Origin: an uncultured Desulfobacteraceae bacterium
GTDB lineage: Bacteria > Desulfobacterota > Desulfobacteria > Desulfobacterales > UBA2174
NCBI GenBank assembly: GCA_937982505.1
Contig: CALJLV010000085.1
Location: forward strand, 20,952-84,951
Length of the DNA stretch: 64,000 nucleotides
Reading direction: 5' to 3'
Shown here: in pieces, positions 49,433 to 58,061 of the stretch
How the letters are laid out: every line of letters begins with the position of its first letter
Position numbering within the stretch: position 1 is the stretch's first letter
Made by a program: the position numbers and the translations under genes
The notes under the pieces: model-generated
Databases searched by the model: none
What the model saw: only the letters and a program-made list of their open reading frames with translations
What the model was told of the DNA's origin: nothing

Positions 49433-50476
49433 CTACTTGGTCAGATGCTTCATCAGATCCGGGATGATTTTGTAGAAGCTAAAGGCGCCCAGGAAGATGC
49501 AGTAGATCGGCACCACCCACTTCCACAGCTTCGACGGAAAGACCTTCACGGCATACGGGGCGGCCACGGCCGCCACCATGCTGCCCAGGAGCATCGACGG
49601 CAGCAGAATGTAATCAATGGTCATGCTGGTGCCGACGGCCAGAGAGATCCAGACGAAGATTGAAAACACGCAGACGACCCCTTCGCTCAGGGCGGTGACG
49701 GCCAGCATGCTTTTCACCGGGACTCCCGACAGCAACCCACCCACCGTGACCACCGGGCCGTAGCCACCGCCCCCGACCCCCTTGTTGAAGCCCGCCAGGG
49801 CCGCGAAAAGGAGCATCTTCATCGGTTTGTAAGGCCTTTCTTTACCGCTTTTAAAGAGCATGGCACCGCCCATCATCAGCAGCAATAACACCACGTAAAG
49901 CTTGATCCAGAGCTTGTGGACCTTAAAGACCGCATAGACGGCGGTGACTGAGAGGGCCACGGTGATGCATCCGGTCACCGCTACGAAGATGGCCAGCTTG
50001 ACCGGTTCGGACATCGGTTTGAACTTCCACTCCACGTTGCCGAACTCGTTGTGCAGAAAGGCGCCCACCAGCCCGGCGCAGGCCTGCTGGATCATCACCG
50101 CGGGGACCACCTGCTTGGGATCAAAGCCGATCACCAGCAGCAGGGGCGTCATGGCGGCCCCGTAGCCCATGCCGGCCGAGGCGTCGAGAAACTCGAGGAT
50201 GATGGCCAGGACCACCACCCCCCAGAAGATCGTCCACTCATTGGTTCCCATCCAGCCGCGGGCCTTGACGACATCCGAGGGCAGGCGGGCGAAGCCTTCG
50301 AACGGATTGCCAGCCAGCCAGCAACCGATGACGAAAACGACCGCAAAGGCGGCAAATCCCCAGAGCGCGGCCGTGATTTCGTGCTTCTCGGGCTTGAGCC
50401 GTTCCATGATCGTCGGTTTCGCCCTTTCCAGTTCTTCAGCCACTTCCCAGCCCATTCGCTTCTCGACCTTTTCCAT
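49433..50476 (-). CDS. TauE/SafE-family sulfite/organosulfur exporter
   Basis: 347 residues from ATG 50476 with AAGGAGG upstream. An N-terminal cytoplasmic stretch (about 35 residues) precedes eight or so membrane helices. TauE/SafE features are LEFLDASAGMGYGAAMTPLLLVIG (split duplicated motif) and AALAGFNKGVGGGGYGPVVT. Family members export sulfite or sulfoacetate, or move other small anions. A sigma-54 promoter (50551-50566) and two enhancer-like sites precede it, and the adjacent sigma-54 two-component system is the likely regulator. Cargo is inferred; release of sulfite made by the sulfonate lyase elsewhere in the window is one option. Confidence 0.9.
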   Translation of the reverse strand: MEKVEKRMGWEVAEELERAKPTIMERLKPEKHEITAALWGFAAFAVVFVIGCWLAGNPFEGFARLPSDVVKARGWMGTNEWTIFWGVVVLAIILEFLDASAGMGYGAAMTPLLLVIGFDPKQVVPAVMIQQACAGLVGAFLHNEFGNVEWKFKPMSEPVKLAIFVAVTGCITVALSVTAVYAVFKVHKLWIKLYVVLLLLMMGGAMLFKSGKERPYKPMKMLLFAALAGFNKGVGGGGYGPVVTVGGLLSGVPVKSMLAVTALSEGVVCVFSIFVWISLAVGTSMTIDYILLPSMLLGSMVAAVAAPYAVKVFPSKLWKWVVPIYCIFLGAFSFYKIIPDLMKHLTK

Positions 50477-50550
50477 CGGCGCCTCCTTGGATTGGATTGA
50501 CACAAGATTTGCGCATCCTTAAAGAATCCATTTCCTTGCCCACCGGGTAA

Positions 50551-50566
50551 TGCAACCTGGCGGCCA
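50551..50566 (-). promoter_or_regulatory. sigma-54 promoter of the TauE/SafE gene
   Basis: On the minus strand, TGGCCG-CCAGG-TTGCA has correct 10-bp GG/GC spacing, a full TTGCA -12 element and TGGC at -24. Transcription would start about 64 nt before the gene. Confidence 0.82.
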
Positions 50567-50671
50567 ATTCCGAATGCCGGCCTGATGAAATTTCAACCCA
50601 TTGAATTTAAAATGCTTAATTCTAACTGTCGCGACCGTGGAGGCCAGGACCCGACGCCGCCGGGGACCCGC

Positions 50672-50691
50672 CTGCCAGCGCGGGCTGGCAG
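50672..50691. promoter_or_regulatory. perfect inverted repeat, likely enhancer site of the response regulator
   Basis: CTGCCAGC-GCGG-GCTGGCAG, an 8-bp perfect palindrome 106 bp upstream of the sigma-54 promoter. It has no T-tract on either strand, so it is a binding site rather than a terminator. Confidence 0.65.
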
Positions 50692-50761
50692 CCGATGGGC
50701 GAAAGGAAGGCTAATTTGCAGCAATGTCGACAGGTTGCGATTGGTGCAAGAAAACACGGGG

Positions 50762-50781
50762 CTGCCAGGGGGAACTTGCAC
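50762..50781. promoter_or_regulatory. second enhancer-site copy
   Basis: CTGCCAG-GGGGAA-CTTGCAC repeats the pattern CTGCCAG-N6-CTGGCAG, with an exact left arm and 5 of 7 in the right arm, 90 bp from the perfect copy. Two spaced sites are typical for NtrC-type activators. Confidence 0.55.
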
Positions 50782-50896
50782 CCCTTCACCAGGGACCGCC
50801 GCAAAGGGCAGTCGCGGGGAAAATGGCTGGTTTCGATCGCGGGAAATCCACCGGATCCCCAAAGCCGGCGTCTTCGGGGGAAAACCGGCATCCTGT

Positions 50897-52291
50897 TCAG
50901 CGGAAGTCTTCCGAACGGATCTGGCAGCGTTTCATAATCTGTTGCAGGCTCTGGCGCTCGAGCCCGGCCATCTGGGCCGCCTGGGTCACGTTGCCGCCGC
51001 TGGCGCGCAGGGCCCGGGAGACGTAGTCGCGGTTGAAGGCCGTCAGGGTCGCCTGTTTGGCTTCCTGATAGGGTCTAATGACCGCTTCGGCCCCACTGCC
51101 GGGAGTCGCCGCCAGAGGGGCGGCGGTCCAACCCACGTCCTCGACCTCCAGCGTGTCGCGGGTCGACATGACCACGGCGCGCTTGATCACGTTTTCCAGT
51201 TCGCGCACGTTGCCCTCCCAGCGGTGGGCCAGCATTCGCCGAAGCAGTTCGGGGCTGATGCGTTTCTTGGGCCTCTCGTAGGCGCGGCAGGCGGCGGCCA
51301 GGAAATGGTCGATGAGCAGGGGCAGGTCCTCGAGGCGTTCGCGCAGGGCCGGCATGCGCAGGTTGACCACGTTGAGCCGATAGTAGAGATCTTCGCGGAA
51401 TTGGCGCGCGGTCACCTTGGCCTTGAGATCGCAGTTGGTCGAAGCCACCACCCGCACATCCACCACCTGGCTCCTGGGGTCTCCCAGGGGTTTGATCTCC
51501 TTGTCCTCAATGGCCAGGAGGAGCTTGGTCTGGACCGGCAGCGAGATGTCGCCGATTTCGTCCAGATAGATGGTGCCGCCGTCGGCGGCCTGGAACATCC
51601 CCTGCTTGTCGCCGGTGGCGTGGGTAAAAGCCCCCTTGCGGTACCCGAACAGCTCGCTTTCCAGGATCTGTTCGGGAATCGCCGGACAGTTGACGCGCAC
51701 GAAAGGCTTGCGGCAGCGCGGGCTCATGGCATGGATGGCCATGGCCGCCAGGTTTTTGCCGGTGCCGGACTCGCCGCCGATCAGGACCGTCACGTCGGCG
51801 CGGCTGATCATCTGGATCGTCTCGTAGATCTTTTGCATCCGGGCGCTGACCCCGATCAGGTTCTCGAAGCGCTCGGTATGGCCAATCCGTTCGCGCAGGT
51901 TGAGGTTTTCGCGCAGCAGCCGGCCGCGTTCGATCGCCTTTTGCAGCAGCAGGACGAGGGTGTCGCTGTCAAAGGGTTTGGTGATGAAATCGTAGGCCCC
52001 TTTCTTGATGGCGCTCACCGCCACATCCACGCTGCCAAAGGCGGTCATCATGATTACGGTGAGCAGACGATCGCACGCCTGGAGCCGCTCGAGCAGGGCC
52101 AGGCCGTCGATCCCGGGCATGCGAATGTCGATCAGGGCAACCTCGAAGGGCTGATGGGCCGCCATTTCCAGGGCCCCGGCCCCGTCCGTGGCGGTTACGA
52201 CCTCCACTTCGGGCAATTCGACGCGCAGGGTTCGTTCCAGCAGGGCCAGCATCTTGGCCTCGTCGTCGACGATCAGGATACGGGTGCTCAT
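50897..52291 (-). CDS. sigma-54-dependent response regulator (NtrC type)
   Basis: 464 residues from ATG 52291, overlapping the kinase stop (ATGA). The receiver domain has DD at 9-10, phospho-acceptor Asp55 in LIDIRMPG, and KPF. The AAA+ domain has GGESGTGKN and YRKGAFTHATG, where the sigma-54 loop GAFTGA is GAFTHA. Walker B is IYLDEIGD, followed by a Fis-type DNA-binding end (ALRASGGNVTQAAQMAGLERQSLQQ). It should activate the sigma-54 promoter of the adjacent TauE/SafE gene by binding the repeats at 50672 and 50762. Cotranscribed with the kinase. Confidence 0.92.
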   Translation of the reverse strand: MSTRILIVDDEAKMLALLERTLRVELPEVEVVTATDGAGALEMAAHQPFEVALIDIRMPGIDGLALLERLQACDRLLTVIMMTAFGSVDVAVSAIKKGAYDFITKPFDSDTLVLLLQKAIERGRLLRENLNLRERIGHTERFENLIGVSARMQKIYETIQMISRADVTVLIGGESGTGKNLAAMAIHAMSPRCRKPFVRVNCPAIPEQILESELFGYRKGAFTHATGDKQGMFQAADGGTIYLDEIGDISLPVQTKLLLAIEDKEIKPLGDPRSQVVDVRVVASTNCDLKAKVTARQFREDLYYRLNVVNLRMPALRERLEDLPLLIDHFLAAACRAYERPKKRISPELLRRMLAHRWEGNVRELENVIKRAVVMSTRDTLEVEDVGWTAAPLAATPGSGAEAVIRPYQEAKQATLTAFNRDYVSRALRASGGNVTQAAQMAGLERQSLQQIMKRCQIRSEDFR

Positions 52292-54288
52292 CGGCCTCCA
52301 CTCTCCTTGAGGGGCGTATCGGGCGCCTGGGGCAGTTCCACGGTAAAGGCCGTCATCTGATCCGGACGGCTGGTTACGAGGATGCGCCCCCCATGCTCCT
52401 GGACGATCCCGTAACTCACCGACAGGCCCAGGCCGGTCCCCTGGCCCACCGGTTTGGTGGTAAAAAAGGGGTCGAAGACCCGCTCGAGGTGCTCGGCGGC
52501 GATGCCCGGACCGTTGTCCTCCACGACCAGTCCCACCATGGCGCGATCGGGCCACCGGAGGGTGGCCGCCCGCACCCGGCCGTCGGCGGCCACCGCCTGG
52601 CGGGCGTTGATCAGCAGGTTGACGATCACCTGGCGTAATTTGTCCGCGTCTCCGAACACCTCCGGCACCGGCACCGAAGTGTCGATCTCCAGGGTGATGT
52701 GGGCCATCTCGAAGTCGTGGCGCACGATGGCGGCCACTTCCTCGATGAGTTCGGACAGGCGCACCGGCGCCAGCCGGGTCTCGGTCTTGCGTGCGAAGTT
52801 GAGCAGGGCCTGAACGATGTTTTTACACTTGAGGGCCTCTTCCTTGATGATTTCCAGATCCGCGCGCTGCTGGGAGCCGGAGGGGGCCTCGCGCCACAGA
52901 AGCCCGGCATAGCCGAGGATCAGTCCCAGGGGATTGTTGATCTCGTGGGCCACGCCGGCCGAAAGCTGGCCCAGCGAGGCGAGCCGGTCGGCGCGCAGCA
53001 GCTGCTTTTCGATGGCCCTGCGCAGGCTGATGTCTTTGACGATTCCTTCCAGGGCCAGACTGTTTTCGGCCTCGTCGCGCTGCAGGGAACAACTGAAAAG
53101 CACCTCTTTGTAGACCTTGTCACGGGTGCACCAGATCGATTCCCGGTCCCGGACAAATCCATTCCGGCGCATCTCCTCCACCAGTTTGCGGAAATCCTCC
53201 CCGCTGGCGAAAATTTTATCCAGGCTCGGCAGGTCGCCGCTGGTGTCGTGCCGATCCAGCCCCAGAAGGGCTTTTCCGGCCGGGTTGGTGTCATTGAGCT
53301 TCCCGTTTCCGTCGGCCATGAAGATCATGTCCATGGAATTCTGGTAAATGCGACGATACTTGCGTTCGGAGGCCTCGAGGATGTTCCGGGATTGGGCCAA
53401 TTCTGCCAGCGACCGTTTGAGGGAATGGAGCATCGCGTCGAAGGATTCGCCCAAATGCTGGATTTCGTCTCCGCAGTGGCGCTGGTAATAACCGCAGGAC
53501 TGGCAGGTCGCCACCTGGGCTTCTGTGTCCCCCTCGTTTCCGTCCCGCCAGGCGCGGGCCACCCAGCAGCGGCGGGTGAAATCCCCATGCAGAGGGCAAT
53601 CGGACCGCCCGCAGGCCTTGACCTGCCAGCATGCCGCCGTGATGGGTGGCCCCACGCGGGTGTCCAGATCTCCGGCATTGACGCGGCTCAAAGCCTTTCG
53701 CAGATGGGAAAGCCGGCGGGTCACGTTTTCCGAAAGCCGAAAGCCGACAATGGCGGCGATGAAAAGCGCCAGGGCGAGCTGGGCAAAGGCATCCCCGAGA
53801 ACGCGTCGAATGGTCAGGACCGCCTGCTGCCGGGAAAGCCCCAAACGCACCATTCCCACGCGGTCTGCGTCGGCCAAAACCGGCGCGGCAAAATCATAGA
53901 TCCGCCTGTTGCCGGTATCCAGCAGGCGAATGGCGCAGCGCTGGCCAGGGCCGGCGAGATTGGCCGTCTTGAGCGCGGTGGGAAATCCATCGTTGAAGGT
54001 ATGAACCAGGACTTCTCCCCGGCGGTCCATGATAAAGGCGTAGGCCATCCCGTCGCTGCTGCGCACGGCTTCGTCCACCATGTCCTTGAGGCGCAGAAAA
54101 TCCACCGCCAGGAGTGGGTCCTGGCAGCGGGCCGCCAGATTCACGGCCAGCACCTGGCCTCGTGTCTTGTACTCGCTGCCCATGGCATGGGTGACGGTCC
54201 GGTTGACGGCCAGGGCCATCAATCCGCCGGCCAGGAGGACCACGGAGAGGATGCTTACGAAAACTCGGGTTCGGAAACGCAGGACCAT
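52288..54288 (-). CDS. membrane histidine kinase with Cys-rich HAMP insert and PAS domain
   Basis: 666 residues. An N-terminal helix (10-30) and a second helix near 165-185 enclose a periplasmic sensor domain. A HAMP segment follows (RRLSHLRKALSRVNAGDLDTRV). It is interrupted by a two-CW-type insert with seven spaced cysteines: CWQVKACGRSDC, then RRCW, CQSC and YYQRHCGDEI. Next come a PAS domain (YQNSMDMIFMADGNGKLND) and a HisKA box SLGQLSAGVAHEINNPLG with the phospho-acceptor His. The ATPase has DNGPGIAAEHLERVFDPFFTTK. The insert may bind Fe-S or zinc, or sense redox. Partner regulator is encoded next, and a PhnD-like lipoprotein lies divergent. Confidence 0.92.
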   Translation of the reverse strand: MVLRFRTRVFVSILSVVLLAGGLMALAVNRTVTHAMGSEYKTRGQVLAVNLAARCQDPLLAVDFLRLKDMVDEAVRSSDGMAYAFIMDRRGEVLVHTFNDGFPTALKTANLAGPGQRCAIRLLDTGNRRIYDFAAPVLADADRVGMVRLGLSRQQAVLTIRRVLGDAFAQLALALFIAAIVGFRLSENVTRRLSHLRKALSRVNAGDLDTRVGPPITAACWQVKACGRSDCPLHGDFTRRCWVARAWRDGNEGDTEAQVATCQSCGYYQRHCGDEIQHLGESFDAMLHSLKRSLAELAQSRNILEASERKYRRIYQNSMDMIFMADGNGKLNDTNPAGKALLGLDRHDTSGDLPSLDKIFASGEDFRKLVEEMRRNGFVRDRESIWCTRDKVYKEVLFSCSLQRDEAENSLALEGIVKDISLRRAIEKQLLRADRLASLGQLSAGVAHEINNPLGLILGYAGLLWREAPSGSQQRADLEIIKEEALKCKNIVQALLNFARKTETRLAPVRLSELIEEVAAIVRHDFEMAHITLEIDTSVPVPEVFGDADKLRQVIVNLLINARQAVAADGRVRAATLRWPDRAMVGLVVEDNGPGIAAEHLERVFDPFFTTKPVGQGTGLGLSVSYGIVQEHGGRILVTSRPDQMTAFTVELPQAPDTPLKESGGR

Positions 54289-54434
54289 TGGGCGACCTCG
54301 GTGGGACCGTCCCTGAAGCCTAGACGAATTTTAACGCCCGGTCAACCGCTTCCGCCTTGCTTTAGCCCGTCTTGGCGTGTAACAGAGGGATCAGTCCCTG
54401 GGAGACTTCCTCGAATGCGAGAACCGGAGACGCC

Positions 54435-55358
54435 TTGAAACGCCATGCGCTGTTGGGCTGGATCGCCCTGGTTCTGGTGGCGGCCTGTGACGGGGGAGAG
54501 CCGGCCTTCAAGGTCGACTTGAGCGTGCGCGAAACCCCCCGGGTGCACAAGCATGCCGTCGGCATTACCTATGCCTATCTGCCCCAGTACGCCCACACCG
54601 TATCCTACCAGAAACACCACCGCCTGGTGGCCTATCTGGCGCAAAAGACCGGGTTGCCCATCCGTCAAGTTTTCCCCGATACTTTCGACGCCCACCTGAA
54701 AATGGCCGGCCAGGGGGAGGTCGACCTGTCCTTCACCAATCCCTACGTCTACGTCCTGATGGCGGATCGATACGGCTCTGCAGCCTTTGCCCGCATCGTC
54801 GAAAGGGAAGGGGGGAAACGCTACCGGGGGCAGGTGATCTGCCGCGGGGACAACCCCCAGATCCGCTCCCTGGAAGATTGCCGGGGCAAGCGCTGGATTG
54901 CCGTGGACCCGGTCTCTGGAGGCGGCTACCTCTTCCCGCTGGCCCTGTTCCACCGCCACGGCTTTTCCCGGAGCGACTTTGCCGAAATCGCCTTTGCCCC
55001 GGGCCCCGGCGGGCAGCAGGAGAAAGTGGTGCTGGCGGTGTATGCCGGCAAGTACGACATTGGCACGATTCGCGAGGGAACCCTGGATGTGGTGGCCGCC
55101 AGGATCGACCGGGGTGCCATCCGGGTGCTGGCGCAGACGCCCTGGTACCCCGGATGGGTGTTTTGCGCCCGGCGGGGCCTGGATTCGAAGATCGTGGCCG
55201 CCGTCCAGAAGGCGCTTGTTCAGCTGGACCCGGAATCCCCGGCCCACCGCGCGATTCTGGAAGCGGCCCAGTTTGTCGGCGTCATCGGCGCTTCGGACCA
55301 CGACTACGACCTGGTCCGCGAGGCTGTCCAAAACGTGGTGTCCACCCCGACGCCCTGA
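54435..55358 (+). CDS. PhnD-like periplasmic binding lipoprotein
   Basis: 307 residues from TTG 54435, where GGAG is 5-6 nt upstream and the product begins with a lipoprotein signal peptide (LLGWIALVLVAAC, lipobox cysteine at about residue 18). The mature part is a PhnD/phosphate-phosphonate type binding protein: HRLVAYLAQKTGLP, the DLSFTNPYVYVLM motif, and DPVSGGGYLFP. No transporter permease is adjacent. It is divergent from the sensor kinase, 146 bp away, so it likely presents a ligand (sulfite, a sulfonate, a phosphonate or similar oxyanion) to the kinase's periplasmic domain. That role is inferred from position. Confidence 0.85.
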   Translation: MKRHALLGWIALVLVAACDGGEPAFKVDLSVRETPRVHKHAVGITYAYLPQYAHTVSYQKHHRLVAYLAQKTGLPIRQVFPDTFDAHLKMAGQGEVDLSFTNPYVYVLMADRYGSAAFARIVEREGGKRYRGQVICRGDNPQIRSLEDCRGKRWIAVDPVSGGGYLFPLALFHRHGFSRSDFAEIAFAPGPGGQQEKVVLAVYAGKYDIGTIREGTLDVVAARIDRGAIRVLAQTPWYPGWVFCARRGLDSKIVAAVQKALVQLDPESPAHRAILEAAQFVGVIGASDHDYDLVREAVQNVVSTPTP

Positions 55359-55362
55359 GGGT

Positions 55363-56667
55363 TCAGGCGCCGCCCGTTTCCGCCACCCGTGCCACCAGGG
55401 CCAGGGACTGCTCGCAAGCGGCGCCGGCGAAACGCAACTGAATGGCCGCCCGCAGCATCTCCAGGCTCAGCACCTCGCGGCGCGCCGCCAAAAAGGCCAG
55501 GGCCGCCAGGGAGCGGTCGGCGGACCTGATCTTCAAGGCGCCGAAGTCGACCTCCACGATCTTTGCCGGGCAGGGGGGCAGGGCCACATCGGCGGCCTTG
55601 ATCACCCGGGCCCCGGCCGGCAGCCCGGCGAAAAGCCGGGAACGGCGCGCCACGCCCTCGGCCGCCAGGGCCATCACCGTGGTGGGGGTTTCGATGCCGG
55701 TGTAGCCGATCTCCCCCTCGGTGAGGATCACCTCGCTGATGGAGTGGCCGCGCATCACGGTGATGGGATAGTCGTTTTTCTGGCTGGCGTGCAGGCCGGC
55801 CGTCGCTCCGGCCAGGCAGAGCAGTTCGCCGGAGGTGACGGCGCGCTGGCCGGCGCTGCCCAGGATGACGATTTCCTGGCGGCCGGCCTCGACCGGCGCA
55901 AATTGCGGCCGGATCCATGCCGGCTCAGCGTCCGGTTCCAGGCTGGCCGCCTCCTGGCGGTAGGCCCGGCCATACTCGGCACGCCGGTTCCGGGCCGCCA
56001 GGTCTTCCACCGGCGGCAGCGCGGCCAGATCGGCCTCGATGGCCGCCGGAGTGAGCTTGTTGCGCCGGGTGTAGCGGCCCGGGCAGATGGCCCGGGTCTC
56101 CAGCAGGGCAAAGCCTTCGTAGGCGATGGCGGCGGCCATGGCCTCCGCCAACTGGGCATCGTATCCCGAGACGCGGCGCACCCAGGGGGCGCCGGCGGCA
56201 GCGGCCACCGCAGCGATGTCCAGGGGAGGCTCCAGGCGGTTGAGAAACCCCGATCCCACCCGCGCCTCGCTGGGAGTGGTGGCCGAGCACTGGCCGCCGG
56301 TCATCCCGTAGTTGAAGTTGTTGAGCACCAGCAGGGTCAGATCCACGTTGCGGCGGCAGGCCGAAAGGACATGGGCCCCGCCGATGCCCAGGCCGCCGTC
56401 GCCCATGGTGACGATCACGGTCAGCTCCGGCCGGGCCAGCTTGAGGCCGGTGGCGTAGGTCAGGGCCCGCCCGTGCAGTCCGTGAAAGGCGTGGGTGTTG
56501 AAAAAAGTGTCGAACAGACCCGAGCAGCCGATATCGCTGACGATGGCCACCTGATGGCCGGCCAGATTCATCCGGGTCAGGGCCTGATCCAGGGCTTGGA
56601 CCACCCGTTCGTGGCCGCAGCCAGGGCAGAAGACCGGGGGGCGGTGGGGATTGAGCAGGCTCGTCAT
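55363..56667 (-). CDS. korB: 2-oxoacid:ferredoxin oxidoreductase beta subunit fused to gamma domain
   Basis: 434 residues. Residues 1-250 are a KorB/OorB-type beta subunit: FCPGCGHERVVQAL, the thiamine-diphosphate motif MGDGGLGIGGAHVL-x11-LLVLNNFNYGMTGGQ, and SATTPSEARVG. Residues from about 270 are a gamma (POR_gamma-like) domain: ILGSAGQRAVTSGELL and EVILTEGEIGYTGIETPTT, with ARVIKAADVALPP near the end. It oxidatively decarboxylates 2-oxoglutarate or another 2-oxoacid with CoA and ferredoxin. The fusion saves a separate korC. It overlaps korA by four bases (ATGA). Confidence 0.88.
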   Translation of the reverse strand: MTSLLNPHRPPVFCPGCGHERVVQALDQALTRMNLAGHQVAIVSDIGCSGLFDTFFNTHAFHGLHGRALTYATGLKLARPELTVIVTMGDGGLGIGGAHVLSACRRNVDLTLLVLNNFNYGMTGGQCSATTPSEARVGSGFLNRLEPPLDIAAVAAAAGAPWVRRVSGYDAQLAEAMAAAIAYEGFALLETRAICPGRYTRRNKLTPAAIEADLAALPPVEDLAARNRRAEYGRAYRQEAASLEPDAEPAWIRPQFAPVEAGRQEIVILGSAGQRAVTSGELLCLAGATAGLHASQKNDYPITVMRGHSISEVILTEGEIGYTGIETPTTVMALAAEGVARRSRLFAGLPAGARVIKAADVALPPCPAKIVEVDFGALKIRSADRSLAALAFLAARREVLSLEMLRAAIQLRFAGAACEQSLALVARVAETGGA

Positions 56668-57782
56668 GACTGGATCACCTCCAGGATCTGCCGCGGCTTG
56701 ATCAGTTCGCCGTTCATCTGGCCGAAAAAGAGGATGTCTCTGCGGCCCAGGACCCGTTCGATTTCGCGCACGTACTGGCCCAGGTTCATCTCCATGACCA
56801 CGATGCGGCGGAACGGCCCGGCCAGGCGGGCGATGAGCGCTTCGGGCACGGGCCAGAGGGTCTTGAGCACCAGCAGGGCGGTGGGTTGTCCGGCGGCGTT
56901 GCGCTGGACGACCGCACTGCGGGCCGCCCGGGCGGTGACCCCGTAGGCGATCACCAGGGTGTCGGCACCCGGCGCCGGGTGCCAGTCGAAATGGGTAAAG
57001 GCCTCGACGTCCGCCAGCAGTTTTTCCGAGAGGCGATGCTGCATGGCGCCGATCTGATCCGCATCGGTGGTGATATAGCCGTCAGGGCCGTGGGTGGACG
57101 AGGTCTGGCGCACCAGGCATGCGGCCCCCATGGGCACAAAATCCGGAACCCGGCGGCCCTGGCCGGGGGCGAAGGGCAGATAGGGCTGGTCGGGCGGCGC
57201 GATCTGCCGCGAAACCACCGGCGGAAGGCACAGCGCATCCAGGTCCAGGGTCTCGCGGGTCATGGAGACTTCCTTGTTGGCTGCCAGGAAGACCGGGCAG
57301 CGATAGGTTTCCGCCAGGTTGAAGGCGTGCACGGTCAGCTCGAAACAGTCGCGCACGTCCACCGGGGCCAGGACGATCACCGGCAGTCCGCCACTGTTGC
57401 CCCAGCGCAGGAACTGGATGTCGCCGTCCGCCCCCCGGGTGGCCGAACCGGTGGACGGCCCCAGGCGCTGGACGTCCACGATCACGAGGGGGATTTCGCT
57501 GCCGATGGCAAAGGAGATCTGTTCGCTGTAGAGACTGATGCCCGGGCCGGAGGTGGCCGTCATGGCCCTGGCCCCGGCCATGGCAGCCCCCAGGCAGAAT
57601 CCGATGGAGGCGATTTCGTCCTCCCCCTGGAGGCAGACCCCGCCGGCGGGGGGCAGGAGCTGGAGCATGGTGTTGTAAATGGTGGTGGCCGGGGTGATGG
57701 GGTAGCCGGCAAAAAAGGTGCAGCCGGCGGCCATGGCGCCCCGGCCGATGGCTTCGTTGCCTTCCATGAGTGTCAGTCGCAT
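56664..57782 (-). CDS. korA: 2-oxoacid:ferredoxin oxidoreductase alpha subunit
   Basis: 372 residues. Alpha subunit with the transketolase-type fold: EGNEAIGRGAMAAGCTFFAGYPITPATTI at the start (shown in parts: GNEAIGRGA, GYPITPATTI), GEDEIASIG and ATSGPGISLYSEQI. The C-terminal region has IVVMEMNLGQYVREIERVL. Length is that of KorA/VorB without an N-terminal gamma fusion, consistent with the gamma domain sitting on KorB. No ferredoxin-like delta subunit is adjacent. The true substrate may be 2-oxoglutarate or a branched-chain 2-oxoacid. Confidence 0.88.
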   Translation of the reverse strand: MRLTLMEGNEAIGRGAMAAGCTFFAGYPITPATTIYNTMLQLLPPAGGVCLQGEDEIASIGFCLGAAMAGARAMTATSGPGISLYSEQISFAIGSEIPLVIVDVQRLGPSTGSATRGADGDIQFLRWGNSGGLPVIVLAPVDVRDCFELTVHAFNLAETYRCPVFLAANKEVSMTRETLDLDALCLPPVVSRQIAPPDQPYLPFAPGQGRRVPDFVPMGAACLVRQTSSTHGPDGYITTDADQIGAMQHRLSEKLLADVEAFTHFDWHPAPGADTLVIAYGVTARAARSAVVQRNAAGQPTALLVLKTLWPVPEALIARLAGPFRRIVVMEMNLGQYVREIERVLGRRDILFFGQMNGELIKPRQILEVIQS

Positions 57783-58061
57783 GGAGATCCGTCCTCTCGA
57801 TTGTCGATGGCACGATCCTTCAGCGGCCCGGCGGCCGGCGGCGGATCGTTTGAAGGGCCTTATTTACGCGCCCCGCAAGGGCCTGTCAATCTCTGCCGGC
57901 CCGGCCTCCGCGGTCCGGGCGCCGTCCGGCGCCGCATCGTATCCCGTCCAAAGACGGTGTTGACGCCTGGCCGCCGATGGACTACGAATCAGGACCGGCG
58001 GATTCGAAAAGCCTTCCATCCCCCGGGAAAAGCCCCCACTTCGACCCTGCGGCCTGCGGCT

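Noticed and set aside
56886..58061. About 390-codon upstream extension of the protein kinase frame
   Set aside because: It is the antisense of korA, Gly/His/Arg-rich like other antisense frames in this high-GC DNA. The kinase starts at ATG 58062 with a membrane helix.
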